DNA of 62,732 nucleotides from Bacteroidetes bacterium 41-46 (GTDB lineage: Bacteria > Bacteroidota > Bacteroidia > Bacteroidales > UBA932): positions 1-62,732 of the forward strand of contig MKTA01000023.1 of assembly GCA_001897515.1 (NCBI GenBank). Reading direction: 5' to 3'. The notes below the pieces were generated by a model. That model was given only the letters and a program-made list of their open reading frames with translations, was not told where the DNA came from and did not search any database. The stretch's first letter is position 1, and each line of letters begins with the position of its first letter. Below, piece by piece: positions 1 through 9,297 of the stretch. The position numbers and the translations under genes are program-made.

Positions 1-1215
1 AACGCTATTACTTCAAAGGGTAAGGCAATAACAGATGAGCTCAGCTACCTCAAAACCGCCCTCATGGGTACTACCGAGGTGGCCGGTGGGCTTATCCTCG
101 CCAGAATGATGATGCTCAAAAATGCGCTGAACCAAGTGACAGCGGGTATTTCGGGCATGGACTCAAACGATATTTTCCTGTTTGCGAATGACACGGACGC
201 TCTCAACGCCGCGCTCAATAACATGGCGACATTCCTTTTGCGCAGAAATGGTACCGGTAACCTTGGCACTCTTAAGTTCACAAGGAACGGGTTGGCATAT
301 TGTACCAGGAACGCCGATGGAACGCTTGGTAAGGCAATCATAGAGTTCAGAAATACGCCTATTCCGCCACTTTCTGACCTCGTGGCATCATTCACCGACA
401 CTAAGGCTGCTCCGGGCGGAAACGCTTCAAAAATGGGCGGTGTGCAAACGGGAAACTTCGGCTATGGAGTTCCTATCATTGTTTCGGCATACGATAACTT
501 TTCTATGCGCATTACAGGTACCCTTGAAGCAAGCATCAACAATGTTGGGGATATGCCGATTCTTGACAGCCACGCTGCAATTAACCTGGTGCTGTACAAA
601 TACGATGGCGGAGTGTACACTGTTGAGCAAAATGTCGCTTCTCTGTACCTCTTGAGAGACGTTACAGGAACTGACTCCGATTCCATAGCCGTTGATGAAA
701 CATATACGCTGGCCAAAGGCACTTACTACTTGAGAGCCGAGTATTATATCAACACCTCAGAAGGCAGCCACGACTCCGGCTTTGTTTCGGCCGCGAACCT
801 GCAGATGGTGGCCAGCGGAGCCTCAGGAAATCAGACCATGATCTTCGGCTCAAACGGATTTGTCCGGGTAAAAGACGGAAACAACTTTACCTATATGAGC
901 GATGAGATGATGGCACATAGAGGAGTTTCGGATATGCCGGGTGTTCTTGCTTCGGCAAGTGTGGCCAGCACCGGAAGCAGTTCAAGGCAATGGGGAGCAA
1001 AGGTCAGTGATTCGTCAAAGCCGTCAACAGGAACTTATCAAATTAACCACACTATCGGTCATACGGATTATACAATTCAGATAACGCCGAATACAGCAGG
1101 AAGGCTTTCTTATATATCAGCAAGGTACCCCACTTATTGCACTGTTGTCCTTACAAACACAAGTTCAACCGCAACGGACACTGCTTTTGATTATATAATC
1201 ATGGGAATGAATTAA
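1..1215 (+). CDS. Prophage tail-fibre-like structural protein, 5' end outside window
   Basis: The frame is open from base 1 (reading NAITSKGKAITDEL) through the internal Met at 64 to the stop at 1213-1215, so this is the C-terminal 404 residues of a longer protein. It has no signal peptide or membrane segment. The start resembles the end regions of Bacteroidota prophage tail or fibre proteins (LKTALMGTTEVAGG, GGLILARMMML, then TAGISG), followed by a beta-rich, Ser/Thr/Gly-rich part (SVASTGSSSRQWGA, ITPNTAGRLSY) typical of receptor-binding modules. The base composition is more GC-balanced than the neighbouring kinases and Arg/Thr codons are mixed, as expected for phage DNA. The phage-tail assignment is by resemblance only; a secreted adhesin is the alternative. 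Confidence 0.55.
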   Translation, partial: NAITSKGKAITDELSYLKTALMGTTEVAGGLILARMMMLKNALNQVTAGISGMDSNDIFLFANDTDALNAALNNMATFLLRRNGTGNLGTLKFTRNGLAYCTRNADGTLGKAIIEFRNTPIPPLSDLVASFTDTKAAPGGNASKMGGVQTGNFGYGVPIIVSAYDNFSMRITGTLEASINNVGDMPILDSHAAINLVLYKYDGGVYTVEQNVASLYLLRDVTGTDSDSIAVDETYTLAKGTYYLRAEYYINTSEGSHDSGFVSAANLQMVASGASGNQTMIFGSNGFVRVKDGNNFTYMSDEMMAHRGVSDMPGVLASASVASTGSSSRQWGAKVSDSSKPSTGTYQINHTIGHTDYTIQITPNTAGRLSYISARYPTYCTVVLTNTSSTATDTAFDYIIMGMN

Positions 1216-1220
1216 ATGAA

Positions 1221-1251
1221 GAAAGCCGGTTGTTAGCCGGCTTTCTTTTTT
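1221..1251 (+). terminator. Rho-independent terminator after the tail-like gene
   Basis: A perfect 9-bp stem (GAAAGCCGG at 1221-1229 with CCGGCTTTC at 1237-1245), a 7-base loop and a T run to 1251. It lies 5 bases after the stop at 1215. The convergent lipoprotein gene ends at 1268, so it may also serve that gene. Confidence 0.85.
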
Positions 1252-1267
1252 ATCGTGAAATTCTATT

Positions 1268-1840
1268 TTACTGCAATCCTTGTCGCTTCAAATCTCTATA
1301 AGCGCTTGCTGTTATAGGAATAAACCTAAATGCGTTATAAAAGATCTCATACACAGCTGCGGTATCTTTCGCTTCAAATGCAGCAATGATTTGCTGTCTT
1401 GCGCTTGTGATATTGGCGTTTGGAATGTAGGCAAGGGTGTCGTAAACAGGATAAGAGCCGGAGGTAATTACAAAGTCCCTGGTTTCAATAAACTCCATTT
1501 GCAGGCCATAATGTCCGTACCCGTCAGTATCGTAAATAATATCAGAAGCCATGCGAAGAAGGGCTGGAGTGGCTGAAGTGGTGTCTTTGCCGGCCCACAT
1601 CCAAGTTACTTCTGAATCAGCGATCTTGCTGTTGAACCCTCTTAAGGTTGTCGCTTTTTTTACTACTTCAAGCGGTGAAAGAGCCTGATCTCCGGCTTTG
1701 GTGAATCCTACGGCCTTTATTGTTGTCTGAGGTTTGACGTAAACCTTTGAGTTAGGATAAATTCTGAAGGATTTGACATTGTCCTTGCTGCATGAGGCAG
1801 TCACGATGACGATGGTGATAAATAAGAATAACTTTTTCAT
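1268..1840 (-). CDS. Small lipoprotein of unknown function
   Basis: 190 residues from the ATG at 1840, chosen because it begins MKKLFLFITIVIV and leads into a lipobox ending at Cys17 (TASC), followed by SKDN. This is a classical lipoprotein signal; an upstream in-frame Met at 1882 would put 14 polar residues before the signal peptide and is rejected. The mature part has no motif I recognise; it contains a W-rich stretch (TWMWAGKD) and ends in a helical region. It lies between the tail-like gene and the truncated kinase, so it may be cargo of the prophage-like element, expressed from its own promoter. Function unknown. Confidence 0.7.
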   Translation of the reverse strand: MKKLFLFITIVIVTASCSKDNVKSFRIYPNSKVYVKPQTTIKAVGFTKAGDQALSPLEVVKKATTLRGFNSKIADSEVTWMWAGKDTTSATPALLRMASDIIYDTDGYGHYGLQMEFIETRDFVITSGSYPVYDTLAYIPNANITSARQQIIAAFEAKDTAAVYEIFYNAFRFIPITASAYRDLKRQGLQ

Positions 1841-1905
1841 GATTCTTTCGATTTGCACAAATGTAATAAAATTATATACCATTGGTACAAATACTTACAC
1901 ATGTT

Positions 1906-3945
1906 TTAAATATCGTTTAAATGGTGTTTAAGTACTTTTTGTACATTTTGATTTATATTTATGCACATTTCGTTTTGGCGATTATAAAGCTGAATGTCAA
2001 TTTTAAATTCCAGCCTCTTTTTAAATGCCTTAAGCTGGAAGAAATTGAACAGATAATTCATCAATTCTGGTATGTCAACACTCTCTCTCTTAACCGGAAG
2101 CAATCCGGATTCAATTTTTGATACCTCAATAATATTGTTTATTGTTGTGAGCAGCCTCTCCGCACTCTCCATTGTAAGATCAAGATAGGTTCTCCTCTCT
2201 TCATCCTCGCAGTCATCGTCAGAGAGAAGCTGGACAAAACCCATAATCCCATTAAGAGGGGTTCTGATTTCATGACTCATATTGGCAAGGAAGGCCGACT
2301 TCAGCCTCTCCCCCTCCTCTGCCTGAAGTTTTGCCTCTATCAACTTCTCAATCATTGACATTTTATGAAGCACCAGGCCAAGCTCGTGGGCGACCATCTC
2401 AAGCAACTGAATGCTTGCATCGTCATATGCACCCGGATCTGTATAGCTTTGTACTACAACTACCCCAAGCCTCTCTCCCTCAACTATTAAAGGAACTCCA
2501 AGCCAGCACTCCGCAGGGGTTCCGAAATTGAAGTTCATCCTCTTTGCATGCTCTTCCGACTCCGCCTTTAGGAATAGCTTTGGTTTCCCCTCCTTTATAA
2601 CTATTCCCGAAAGAGAGTCTTCGGCCTTCCACTCGGTAAAATAGTCTTTTTCATCTATATAGACCAGCTTCTTCATCATATCGCTCTCCTTATCATAGAG
2701 GGCTACAAAGAAGTTTGTTGTATCAATTACCCTGCTAAGTTCCTCTCTCACACCGGTTAAATACTCTTCAATACTGTCTGAGGAGAGAGAAGATTTTGTA
2801 ATGTTGTAAAGCACATCCCTGAACATCTCCACTCTTCTTTTTGATGAGATATCTGTATCTGAACCTCTGAAACCTATTGTATTTCCTTCCGGGCCATATA
2901 GGGGATATGCATTTGATGCAACATAGATTATTTTCCCGCTTTTTGTTTCAATAGGATTTTCAAAACTCTCAATAGTTGCCCCCTCTTTGATTGAAGTTAG
3001 AGCAAACTCTTTTATTTTTTCTCTCTCTGAGACAGGTGCTAAATCATATACATGCTTTCTTCCTACCAGTTCATCAGGCTTATATCCAATAATCGCCTCT
3101 GAATTGTCACTTATGTATGTGTAAAGTCCGTTTATATCAACCTCCCACCCCACAGTTTTGCTGTCAAAAGCGAGCTGGCGGTATCTGGTCTCGGCTTCAA
3201 GAAGAGCATCTTTTATATTTACAAGTTCAGTAATAAATTCAGTATAGATAATTATCCCTCCAATCTTCTCAAACGAATTGTACCAAGGTCTGCACTCCCA
3301 TCTCATCACCTCGGATGTGCCGTCAGGCCATAAAAAGAAGTCATAATCATCCCTTAGTACCTCTCCATTCAAAGCGTTGTTGTGAATATCTTTCCATTTA
3401 TCATGGAGAGTACCGAATGCGTCGTACATATTCCGGCCATAAAGATTATAAGCCGGGAGTTTGAAATCCTCAATGAATTTATCGCTTGCAAAAATGAAAT
3501 TCAAGTTGTTATCAAGCACACAAACAGCAGAATAATCGTTTTTAAGGATGTAGTTCATCAACTCCTGATTGTGCCTGTTGAGCTCTTCACTCCTCTTAAC
3601 ATCAGTAATATCAATTACTGTTGTTATATAGAAAAGTGGCTCTCCGGCAGAATCCCGGTGAAGATTGACATTCACATCTGCCCAAAAGAGTTCTCCACCC
3701 TTTTTAACAAACTGCTTCTCTGACCTGAAAGAGTTTTGGTCAGAATAGTTTATCTGGTCCCGTATAAAGAGATCCTTCCACTCTTCATCCCGTTTATCCT
3801 CTTTAGAATAACCAAGCATGGTGTAAAAGGCTTGATTGGCTTTAACTGAGCCATCTCTTCTTATAATTACCATTCCGGCATTTGAAGTTTCTAGCAGAGC
3901 GAGAAAAAGCTCTCTCAGTTCAGCTGGATTCTCAAATGAAATCAT
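1906..3945 (-). pseudogene. PAS-PAS-PAS-GAF sensor histidine kinase lacking its ATPase domain
   Basis: 679 residues from the ATG at 3945 (MISFENPAEL). An upstream ATG at 3999 would overlap the divergent kinase start at 3992. Domains in order: PAS about 10-115, PAS 130-250 (close to PAS1 of the divergent kinase: both have ECRPWY and GGII.YT), PAS 255-380, GAF 395-545 (AECWLGVPL), HisKA with the phospho-acceptor His in MSHEIRTPLNG. The HATPase domain that should follow is absent: similarity to the neighbour stops near LEFKIDI, followed by about 28 unrelated AT-rich-encoded residues (QLYNRQNEMCININ) and a stop. No N, G1 or G2 box exists, so it cannot autophosphorylate alone. The break faces the prophage-like end at 1-1840, suggesting insertion there. 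It could still act as a sensor or phospho-acceptor with a partner. Confidence 0.75.
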
Positions 3946-3964
3946 AATGCAAAATATTTCTACC

Positions 3965-3972
3965 CAAAGATA
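3965..3972 (-). promoter_or_regulatory. Bacteroidota -7 promoter element of the truncated kinase
   Basis: Minus-strand TATCTTTG matches the TAnnTTTG consensus of the primary sigma factor of Bacteroidota, 20 bases upstream of the ATG at 3945. The divergent start at 3992 leaves only 46 bases between the two genes, so their control regions overlap. Confidence 0.5.
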
Positions 3973-3991
3973 GAAATTATTATCTTTAAAC

Positions 3992-5959
3992 ATGGACAAG
4001 AAATTCTCTCCATACTTTCAAGAGCTTCTAAGCTATATTATTAAGCACGCCAACAGCTCAATTGCCATCCACGACCGGCAGATGAATTATCTTTTTGTTA
4101 GCGAAAAGTACATCCAGGAGTACAAAATTTCCAATCTGGATGTTATTGGAAAAAATCATTACGAAGTATTTCCGGACTTACCCCAAAAGTGGAGAGAGGC
4201 ACATAAGAGGGCGTTAAAAGGGGAGATTGTAACCGGAGATTCAGATAAATATATTAGGGAGGACGGGACAGCGGAGTGGACTGACTGGGAGTGTCGGCCA
4301 TGGTATGACGAAGATGGGTCAATAGGTGGCATAATTGTATACACTGCCATGACAACAAGGCTCAAGAAGATGCAGAGCCTTTTGATGGAGAGTGAAGCTC
4401 TATCAAAAACAATGGCTGAAGACTGGGATAAAACATTCCATGCTATGAGGGATGGTGTTGCGCTGCTTGATGACAATCACCATATTATCAGAGCCAATAA
4501 GGCATTTTTAACAGCAGTAGGGAGAGAGGATCTCAGCTTTATGAGTGATGAGTGCTTCTATAAAGAGGAGGGTAAAATTTTACCGGATAAATTGTGTCCG
4601 TATCACAGAATGAAGATAAGTAAATGCCGTGAAACTGCAGAGACTGAAATTAACGGAAGGGTATTTGAGATTGTAATAGACCCTTTATTTGAGGAGAACG
4701 GAGAGGTTAAAGGGGCAGTTCAGATACTCTCTGATATTACTGAGAAGAAGAGATCTGAGAGAGTTCAACAGGTGCTGTATAATATTGCTAAGGCTTCTAT
4801 TACATACTCAACAATTGAGGCTCTTCTGAAATATGTGCAGATAGAGCTCAATAGGATATTGGAGGCAGAGAATTTTTTTGTGGCAATGTACAACAGAGAG
4901 AGAGATACCATTGTAAAGATTGTTTTCAGCGATGAAAAGGAGGAGCGAAGAGAGAGAGATGCAAAGCCGACTCTTTCCGGATTGGTTATTAAAATGAAAA
5001 GACCTCTTCTTCTTACAATGGATGAGGCAAGAGAAATTGCTGCAAAGAATGGCATGGATATTTCAAAAGCGGGCCACCCTTGTGAAAAGTGGCTTGGGGT
5101 ACCTCTCCTTATTGACGGAGAGGTGATTGGGGTTATGGTTGTTCAGAGCTATGTTAATCCAAATGCTTATCAGGAGAGAGATGTGAAGATTATGGAGCTT
5201 GTCGCTCATGAGCTTGCATTGACTATTCAGAGGATGGATATTGTTAACAACCTTATTGATGCAAAGGATAGAGCAGAGGAGAGTGACAGATTAAAATCGG
5301 CCTTCCTTGCCAATATGAGCCATGAGATAAGGACACCCTTAAATGGGATAATGGGTTTTATCCAGGTTCTTAAGGAGGAGCAATACTCAGAAGAGGAGAA
5401 ACAGATGTACTTTAAACAGATAGAGAAGAGCTCCGAAAGACTTCTTTGCACTATAAACAACATCATAGACATTTCTAAAATTGACACCGGTCAGATAAGG
5501 GTGGTAAAGAGCAGAACAGACCTTAACGATGTAATAGCAACTCAGTTTGCTCTTCATAAAAAGGCCGTTGAGGATGTCGGTTTAAAATTAGTAATGAGGA
5601 TTGAGAGCAGTCATCCTCAAATTATCGTGGAGACAGACCAGCTTCTTGTTGAGAGAATACTGGCAATTCTTATCAGCAATGCTATCAAATTCACTCAGCA
5701 GGGGCGGATAGAGATAGGATGCAAATTGGTTAATAACAGGGCGGAAGTCTATGTCTCCGACACAGGAATCGGGATCCCGAAAGAGAGACAAAATGCCATT
5801 TTTGAGAGATTCGTACAGGCAAACCTTGATTATAAAAGGACTCAGGAGGGTTCCGGTTTGGGGCTTCCTATAGTAAAAGCTTATGTTCTGGCACTTGGAG
5901 GAGAGATTAAAGTAGAGTCAGAGCCCGGCATAGGGAGTAAGTTTACATTCATTTTTTAA
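3992..5959 (+). CDS. Sensor histidine kinase, PAS-PAS-GAF-HisKA-HATPase
   Basis: 655 residues, cytosolic: no transmembrane segment or signal peptide. PAS at about 8-125 and 145-255, GAF 265-420 (CEKWLGVPLLIDGEVIGVMV), HisKA with His444 in NMSHEIRTPLNG, and a complete HATPase domain with N box ISNAIKFT (561-568), G1 DTGIGIP (590-596) and G2 GSGLGLP. It should autophosphorylate at His444; no response regulator is encoded next to it, so its partner is elsewhere. It is paralogous to the divergent kinase at 1906-3945 over PAS, GAF and HisKA, so the pair arose by duplication and inversion. PAS and GAF suggest a soluble small-molecule, redox or light cue, but no ligand can be read from the sequence. 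Confidence 0.9.
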   Translation: MDKKFSPYFQELLSYIIKHANSSIAIHDRQMNYLFVSEKYIQEYKISNLDVIGKNHYEVFPDLPQKWREAHKRALKGEIVTGDSDKYIREDGTAEWTDWECRPWYDEDGSIGGIIVYTAMTTRLKKMQSLLMESEALSKTMAEDWDKTFHAMRDGVALLDDNHHIIRANKAFLTAVGREDLSFMSDECFYKEEGKILPDKLCPYHRMKISKCRETAETEINGRVFEIVIDPLFEENGEVKGAVQILSDITEKKRSERVQQVLYNIAKASITYSTIEALLKYVQIELNRILEAENFFVAMYNRERDTIVKIVFSDEKEERRERDAKPTLSGLVIKMKRPLLLTMDEAREIAAKNGMDISKAGHPCEKWLGVPLLIDGEVIGVMVVQSYVNPNAYQERDVKIMELVAHELALTIQRMDIVNNLIDAKDRAEESDRLKSAFLANMSHEIRTPLNGIMGFIQVLKEEQYSEEEKQMYFKQIEKSSERLLCTINNIIDISKIDTGQIRVVKSRTDLNDVIATQFALHKKAVEDVGLKLVMRIESSHPQIIVETDQLLVERILAILISNAIKFTQQGRIEIGCKLVNNRAEVYVSDTGIGIPKERQNAIFERFVQANLDYKRTQEGSGLGLPIVKAYVLALGGEIKVESEPGIGSKFTFIF

Positions 5960-6012
5960 AAATCTCAACCGAACGTCCGGACTATACTTGCCCGGTTGCA
6001 CCCCACCAGCCC

Positions 6013-6130
6013 GGTGTCACCCCAGGGGTAAAGTGTCAAAAGGCTAATAATCAAGAATTTAAACTAATAAATCTATTTCTATATGAAGTTGAATATCAGC
6101 AAATTGACACTTTACCCCTGGGGTGACACC
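6013..6130. repeat. Inverted-repeat element A of the CCCCAGGGG family
   Basis: Perfect 27-bp arms at 6013-6039 and 6104-6130 enclose a 64-base AT-rich centre. The left arm contains CACCCCAGGGGTAAAGTGTC. The ATG of the following exporter gene (6083) lies in the centre and the right arm is translated as LTLYPWGDT. It is the best-conserved of six related sites in the window (12222, 27641, 38265, 44517, 52421). Confidence 0.9.
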
Positions 6131-7435
6131 CGCACCAGCACCCGGTACTCAGGTTTGGGGTTGAGTTTGGGTATGGGTTACGGTTTTGGCTTGGTACTTT
6201 GTTTCTGTTTTTTGGGGACATTGGCCAGTTACGGACAGAGCCTGAGAGAGTGGTCAATTGAGGAGCTGCAGTTAAGCGCAGAACGGAATTACCCGCTTGT
6301 AAAGCAGTATGATCTTATTGAACAGAGCAGGGATTTTTCGGTGTCAAATGCCTCCAAAGGTTATTTACCTCATATTTCACTAAGCGGAAGGGTAAGTTTC
6401 CAGTCGGATGTTACTCAGTTGCCGACAGCGATACCCGGTATAACACCAATGAACAAGGATCAGTATCAGGCCCTGCTGGAGATCAACCAGACTATATGGG
6501 ATGGAGGTGCAATAGAGTCACAGAAAAAAATTGCAAGGGCGACATCTGAGACAGAGATGAAAAAGACAACAGCAGATCTGTATGCAATCAGAGAGCGAGT
6601 GAATCAGCTATTTTTCGGGATATTGCTCTATGAGGAGCAAATAAAACAGACAGAAATTTTAACAGATGAGTTAAATAACAATTTTAAGAGGGTTGTAGCA
6701 TTTGTTGAGAATGGAATCGCTTTAAAATCAGATGTAGATGCCATAAAGGTTGAGATACTTAAGGCCTCTCAGAGAATGGAGGAGTTGAAAATGGCCGAAA
6801 GAACCTACAGAGAGATGCTGGGAGCACTTACCGGTATTGAGAGTGTAAAGAGTGACTCATTTAAGAGGCCTGTCGGTGATTTGATAAGTAGTGAAAACAG
6901 AAGACCTGAACTGGAGTATTTTAAATCTCAGCTTAACCTTATAAAAAGTCAGGAGAGCAGTATAAAAGCGACGACAATGCCTCGGCTTAACCTGTTTTTA
7001 CAGGGAGGCTACGGTAACCCCGGTCTCAATATGCTTAAAAACGAGTTTTCAGCATACTATATTGGAGGGGTAAGGCTTGTTTGGAATATAGGTGCACTCT
7101 ATACGAGGGGTAACTCTCTGAAGAGACTTGAGGCTGGCAGGGAGAGCATCATGGTTCAGCGGGAAACATTCCTATTCAATAGCTCTCTCGCCGAGAGACA
7201 GCAGCTTAACGAGATTACTAAACTGAATAATTTGCTTAAGGCCGATGATGAGATTATTACTCTGAGAGAGAGCATAAAGAGGTCGGCAGAGATGAGAGTA
7301 CAGGAGGGGACAATGTCGGTATCTGACCTGATAAGGGAGATAAATGCGCTCAATCTGGCCCGACAGGAGAGGGCAACACATGAAATCATGAATCAAATGG
7401 CAATTTACTCATTCAAATATCTGATAAACAATTAA
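6083..7435 (+). CDS. TolC-family outer membrane efflux protein
   Basis: Outer-membrane channel of a tripartite exporter. From the ATG at 6083 it is 450 residues, but residues 7-16 are encoded by the right arm of inverted repeat A. An ATG at 6173 (residue 31) starts just before the hydrophobic signal segment (GLVLCFCFLGTLASYGQS) and may be the ancestral start, although it lacks a positively charged n-region. The mature part has the duplicated long coiled-coil pattern of OEP repeats: WSIEELQLSAERNYPLVKQ at the start, VRLVWNIG-type strand and a final helix with NALNLARQERATHE. It opens a six-gene codirectional operon (gap 4 bases to the adaptor). Family assignment is firm, start uncertain. Confidence 0.88.
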   Translation: MKLNISKLTLYPWGDTRTSTRYSGLGLSLGMGYGFGLVLCFCFLGTLASYGQSLREWSIEELQLSAERNYPLVKQYDLIEQSRDFSVSNASKGYLPHISLSGRVSFQSDVTQLPTAIPGITPMNKDQYQALLEINQTIWDGGAIESQKKIARATSETEMKKTTADLYAIRERVNQLFFGILLYEEQIKQTEILTDELNNNFKRVVAFVENGIALKSDVDAIKVEILKASQRMEELKMAERTYREMLGALTGIESVKSDSFKRPVGDLISSENRRPELEYFKSQLNLIKSQESSIKATTMPRLNLFLQGGYGNPGLNMLKNEFSAYYIGGVRLVWNIGALYTRGNSLKRLEAGRESIMVQRETFLFNSSLAERQQLNEITKLNNLLKADDEIITLRESIKRSAEMRVQEGTMSVSDLIREINALNLARQERATHEIMNQMAIYSFKYLINN

Positions 7436-7439
7436 ATAT

Positions 7440-8345
7440 ATGAAATACAATTTTGCATTCAGAGAACTTTCTATACTTTCGCTTATCCTGATATCCTTTG
7501 CATGTAGCAGAGATTCGGGGATTTATGACGCCTCCGGTTCGTTTGAGGCTACTGAGATAATAGTCTCCTCAGAGGTTGGAGGGAAAATTCTGGAGTTAAA
7601 TATAAACGAGGGTGATTTAGTTGAGGGCGGCACGGTGCTTGGTCAGATAGATACCGTACAGCTTTGGTTAAAAAAGAGGCAAATTCTTGCTACAGTGCGG
7701 GCACTTGAAGCGCGCCGCCCTCAGGTGGGCAAGCAGATAGCAGCCATTGAGGAGCAGATATCTGTTCAGACTACTGAAAAAGAGCGGGTTGAGCGTCTTC
7801 TTAAGGCTGGTGCTGCAACAGGAAAACAGCTTGATGACATTAATGCCTCTTTATCAATTCTTAATAAACAGCTGGATGCTCAGCGCTCCTCTCTGACCAA
7901 CACATCGGGTGGGATAACTGAAGATGCGGCTGCACTTATGATTCAGGTAGAGCAAATAAATGACCAACTGCAAAGGAGTCGCATAACCTCCCCTATCCGG
8001 GGAGTCATTCTGGCTAAATATGCGGAGGTCGGTGAGGTTACGGGAGCAGGAAGACCCATCTTTAAAGTTGCCGATATAGAGCATATGATTCTTAAGGCTT
8101 ATATAACATCCGACATCCTTACCATGGTTAAGCTGGGGCAAACAGTAAAGATCTTTGCCGACTTTGGAGCGGATAGCAGCCGTGAGTATGAGGGGAGAAT
8201 AGTCTGGATGTCTGACAAAGCCGAATTCACCCCAAAAACTATTCAGACCAGGAGCGAAAGGGACAATCTGGTTTATGCTGTTAAAATTGCTGTTACAAAT
8301 GATGGTTTTCTCAAGTTAGGTATGTATGGGGGAGTTAAACTTTAA
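7440..8345 (+). CDS. HlyD/YbhG-type membrane fusion protein
   Basis: 301 residues. It begins with a hydrophobic segment ending in a lipobox-like FAC (ISFACSRDSG), so it is probably a periplasmic lipoprotein. Biotinyl-lipoyl half-motif VSSEVGGKILELNINEGDLV near residue 40-60, a long coiled-coil hairpin in the middle (EEQISVQTTEKERVERLL), then the second lipoyl half (ITSPIRGVILAKYAEVGEV) and a beta-barrel domain. It bridges the TolC-like channel and the inner-membrane ABC permeases. The gene overlaps the next one by 20 bases, which implies coupled translation. Arrangement matches YbhG of the YbhGFSR exporters. Confidence 0.9.
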   Translation: MKYNFAFRELSILSLILISFACSRDSGIYDASGSFEATEIIVSSEVGGKILELNINEGDLVEGGTVLGQIDTVQLWLKKRQILATVRALEARRPQVGKQIAAIEEQISVQTTEKERVERLLKAGAATGKQLDDINASLSILNKQLDAQRSSLTNTSGGITEDAAALMIQVEQINDQLQRSRITSPIRGVILAKYAEVGEVTGAGRPIFKVADIEHMILKAYITSDILTMVKLGQTVKIFADFGADSSREYEGRIVWMSDKAEFTPKTIQTRSERDNLVYAVKIAVTNDGFLKLGMYGGVKL

Positions 8346-9297
8346 AGCAGTTAATGTTAAGTCACTTGCAAAAAACTTTGGCAAGGTGAAGCAGGGGGGC
8401 GGCGGCTCCGGAGGAGGAGTCGCCGCCTTGGGAGGGCTCTCGTTTGAGGTTGATAGGGGTGAGATTTTTGGGGTAATCGGGCCGGATGGTGCGGGGAAGA
8501 CAACTCTTTTCAGGATACTTACCACTCTGTTGCTACCAGATAGTGGCGAGGCAAGGGTTATGGGATTTGACACTGTTAAGGATTACAGGGAGATCAGAAA
8601 AATTGCAGGATATATGCCCGGGCGGTTCTCTCTATATCAAGATCTTACAGTTGAGGAAAACCTTAAAATCTTTGCAACTCTGTTCAACACAACAATTGAG
8701 GAGAATTATCACTTGATCAGGGATATATACGAACATCTTGAGCCCTTTAAAAAAAGGAGAGCGGGAGCACTCTCCGGGGGGATGAAGCAGAAGCTGGCTC
8801 TGAGTTGCGCACTTATCCACAAACCTGAGGTACTCTTTCTTGATGAGCCAACAACGGGTATAGATCCTGTCTCAAGAAAAGAGCTGTGGGAGATGCTCAG
8901 AAGGCTAAAGAAGCAGGGTATTACAATTATAGTCTCTACACCCTATATGGACGAGGCCTCACTGTGCGACAGAATAGCACTGATGCAGGATGGAAAATTC
9001 CTCAGATGCGATACCCCATCGGCTATTATTGCATCATTCGGAAAGAATCTCTTTAGCGTTAAGGGTGATAAAATGGGCGCTATGCTTGAGGGATTAAGAA
9101 GAGTGGAGGGGGTCTCATCCTGTTTTGCATTTGGGAATTCGCACCATATAACTGCCGAAAAGGATAATGGGACTAAATCGTCTCTTACTGTAACCTCTCT
9201 TAAAGCCCATCTTGAGAGTGCCGGATTCACAGATGTAGAGGTGACTGAGGCCGAACCTACAGTTGAAGATTGTTTTATGGAACTATTGAGCAAATGA
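8326..9297 (+). CDS. ABC transporter ATP-binding protein, first of a pair
   Basis: 323 residues. Walker A GPDGAGKTT, Q-loop region, signature LSGGMKQK, Walker B VLFLDEPTTG, and H-loop position replaced: STPYMDEA where most ATPases have THYMDEA, so the switch His is Pro-Tyr here. The second ATPase has the normal THYMDEA. In E. coli YbhF the two ATPases are fused; here they are separate genes overlapping by 4 bases, and the missing His suggests one degenerate ATP site in a heterodimer. A Gly-rich insertion (KQGGGGSGGG) sits between the first two strands and is encoded by a GC-rich hairpin. Overlaps the adaptor gene by 20 bases. Confidence 0.9.
   Translation: MGELNFKAVNVKSLAKNFGKVKQGGGGSGGGVAALGGLSFEVDRGEIFGVIGPDGAGKTTLFRILTTLLLPDSGEARVMGFDTVKDYREIRKIAGYMPGRFSLYQDLTVEENLKIFATLFNTTIEENYHLIRDIYEHLEPFKKRRAGALSGGMKQKLALSCALIHKPEVLFLDEPTTGIDPVSRKELWEMLRRLKKQGITIIVSTPYMDEASLCDRIALMQDGKFLRCDTPSAIIASFGKNLFSVKGDKMGAMLEGLRRVEGVSSCFAFGNSHHITAEKDNGTKSSLTVTSLKAHLESAGFTDVEVTEAEPTVEDCFMELLSK
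8398..8427 (+). repeat. GC-rich hairpin inside the ATPase gene, encodes the poly-Gly insert
   Basis: Arms GGCGGCGGCTCC (8398-8409) and GGAGTCGCCGCC (8416-8427) pair at 11 of 12 positions plus one G-T, around a 6-base loop. It is much more GC-rich than the surrounding gene and codes for the extra Gly/Ser linker. There is no T tract, so it is not a terminator. Confidence 0.6.

Noticed and set aside
1268..1882. Long start of the lipoprotein at 1882
   Set aside because: It would put 14 polar residues before a good lipoprotein signal that starts at 1840.
8398..8427. Transcription terminator between adaptor and ATPase genes
   Set aside because: No T tract; it lies inside the coding frame of a gene with all ABC motifs.
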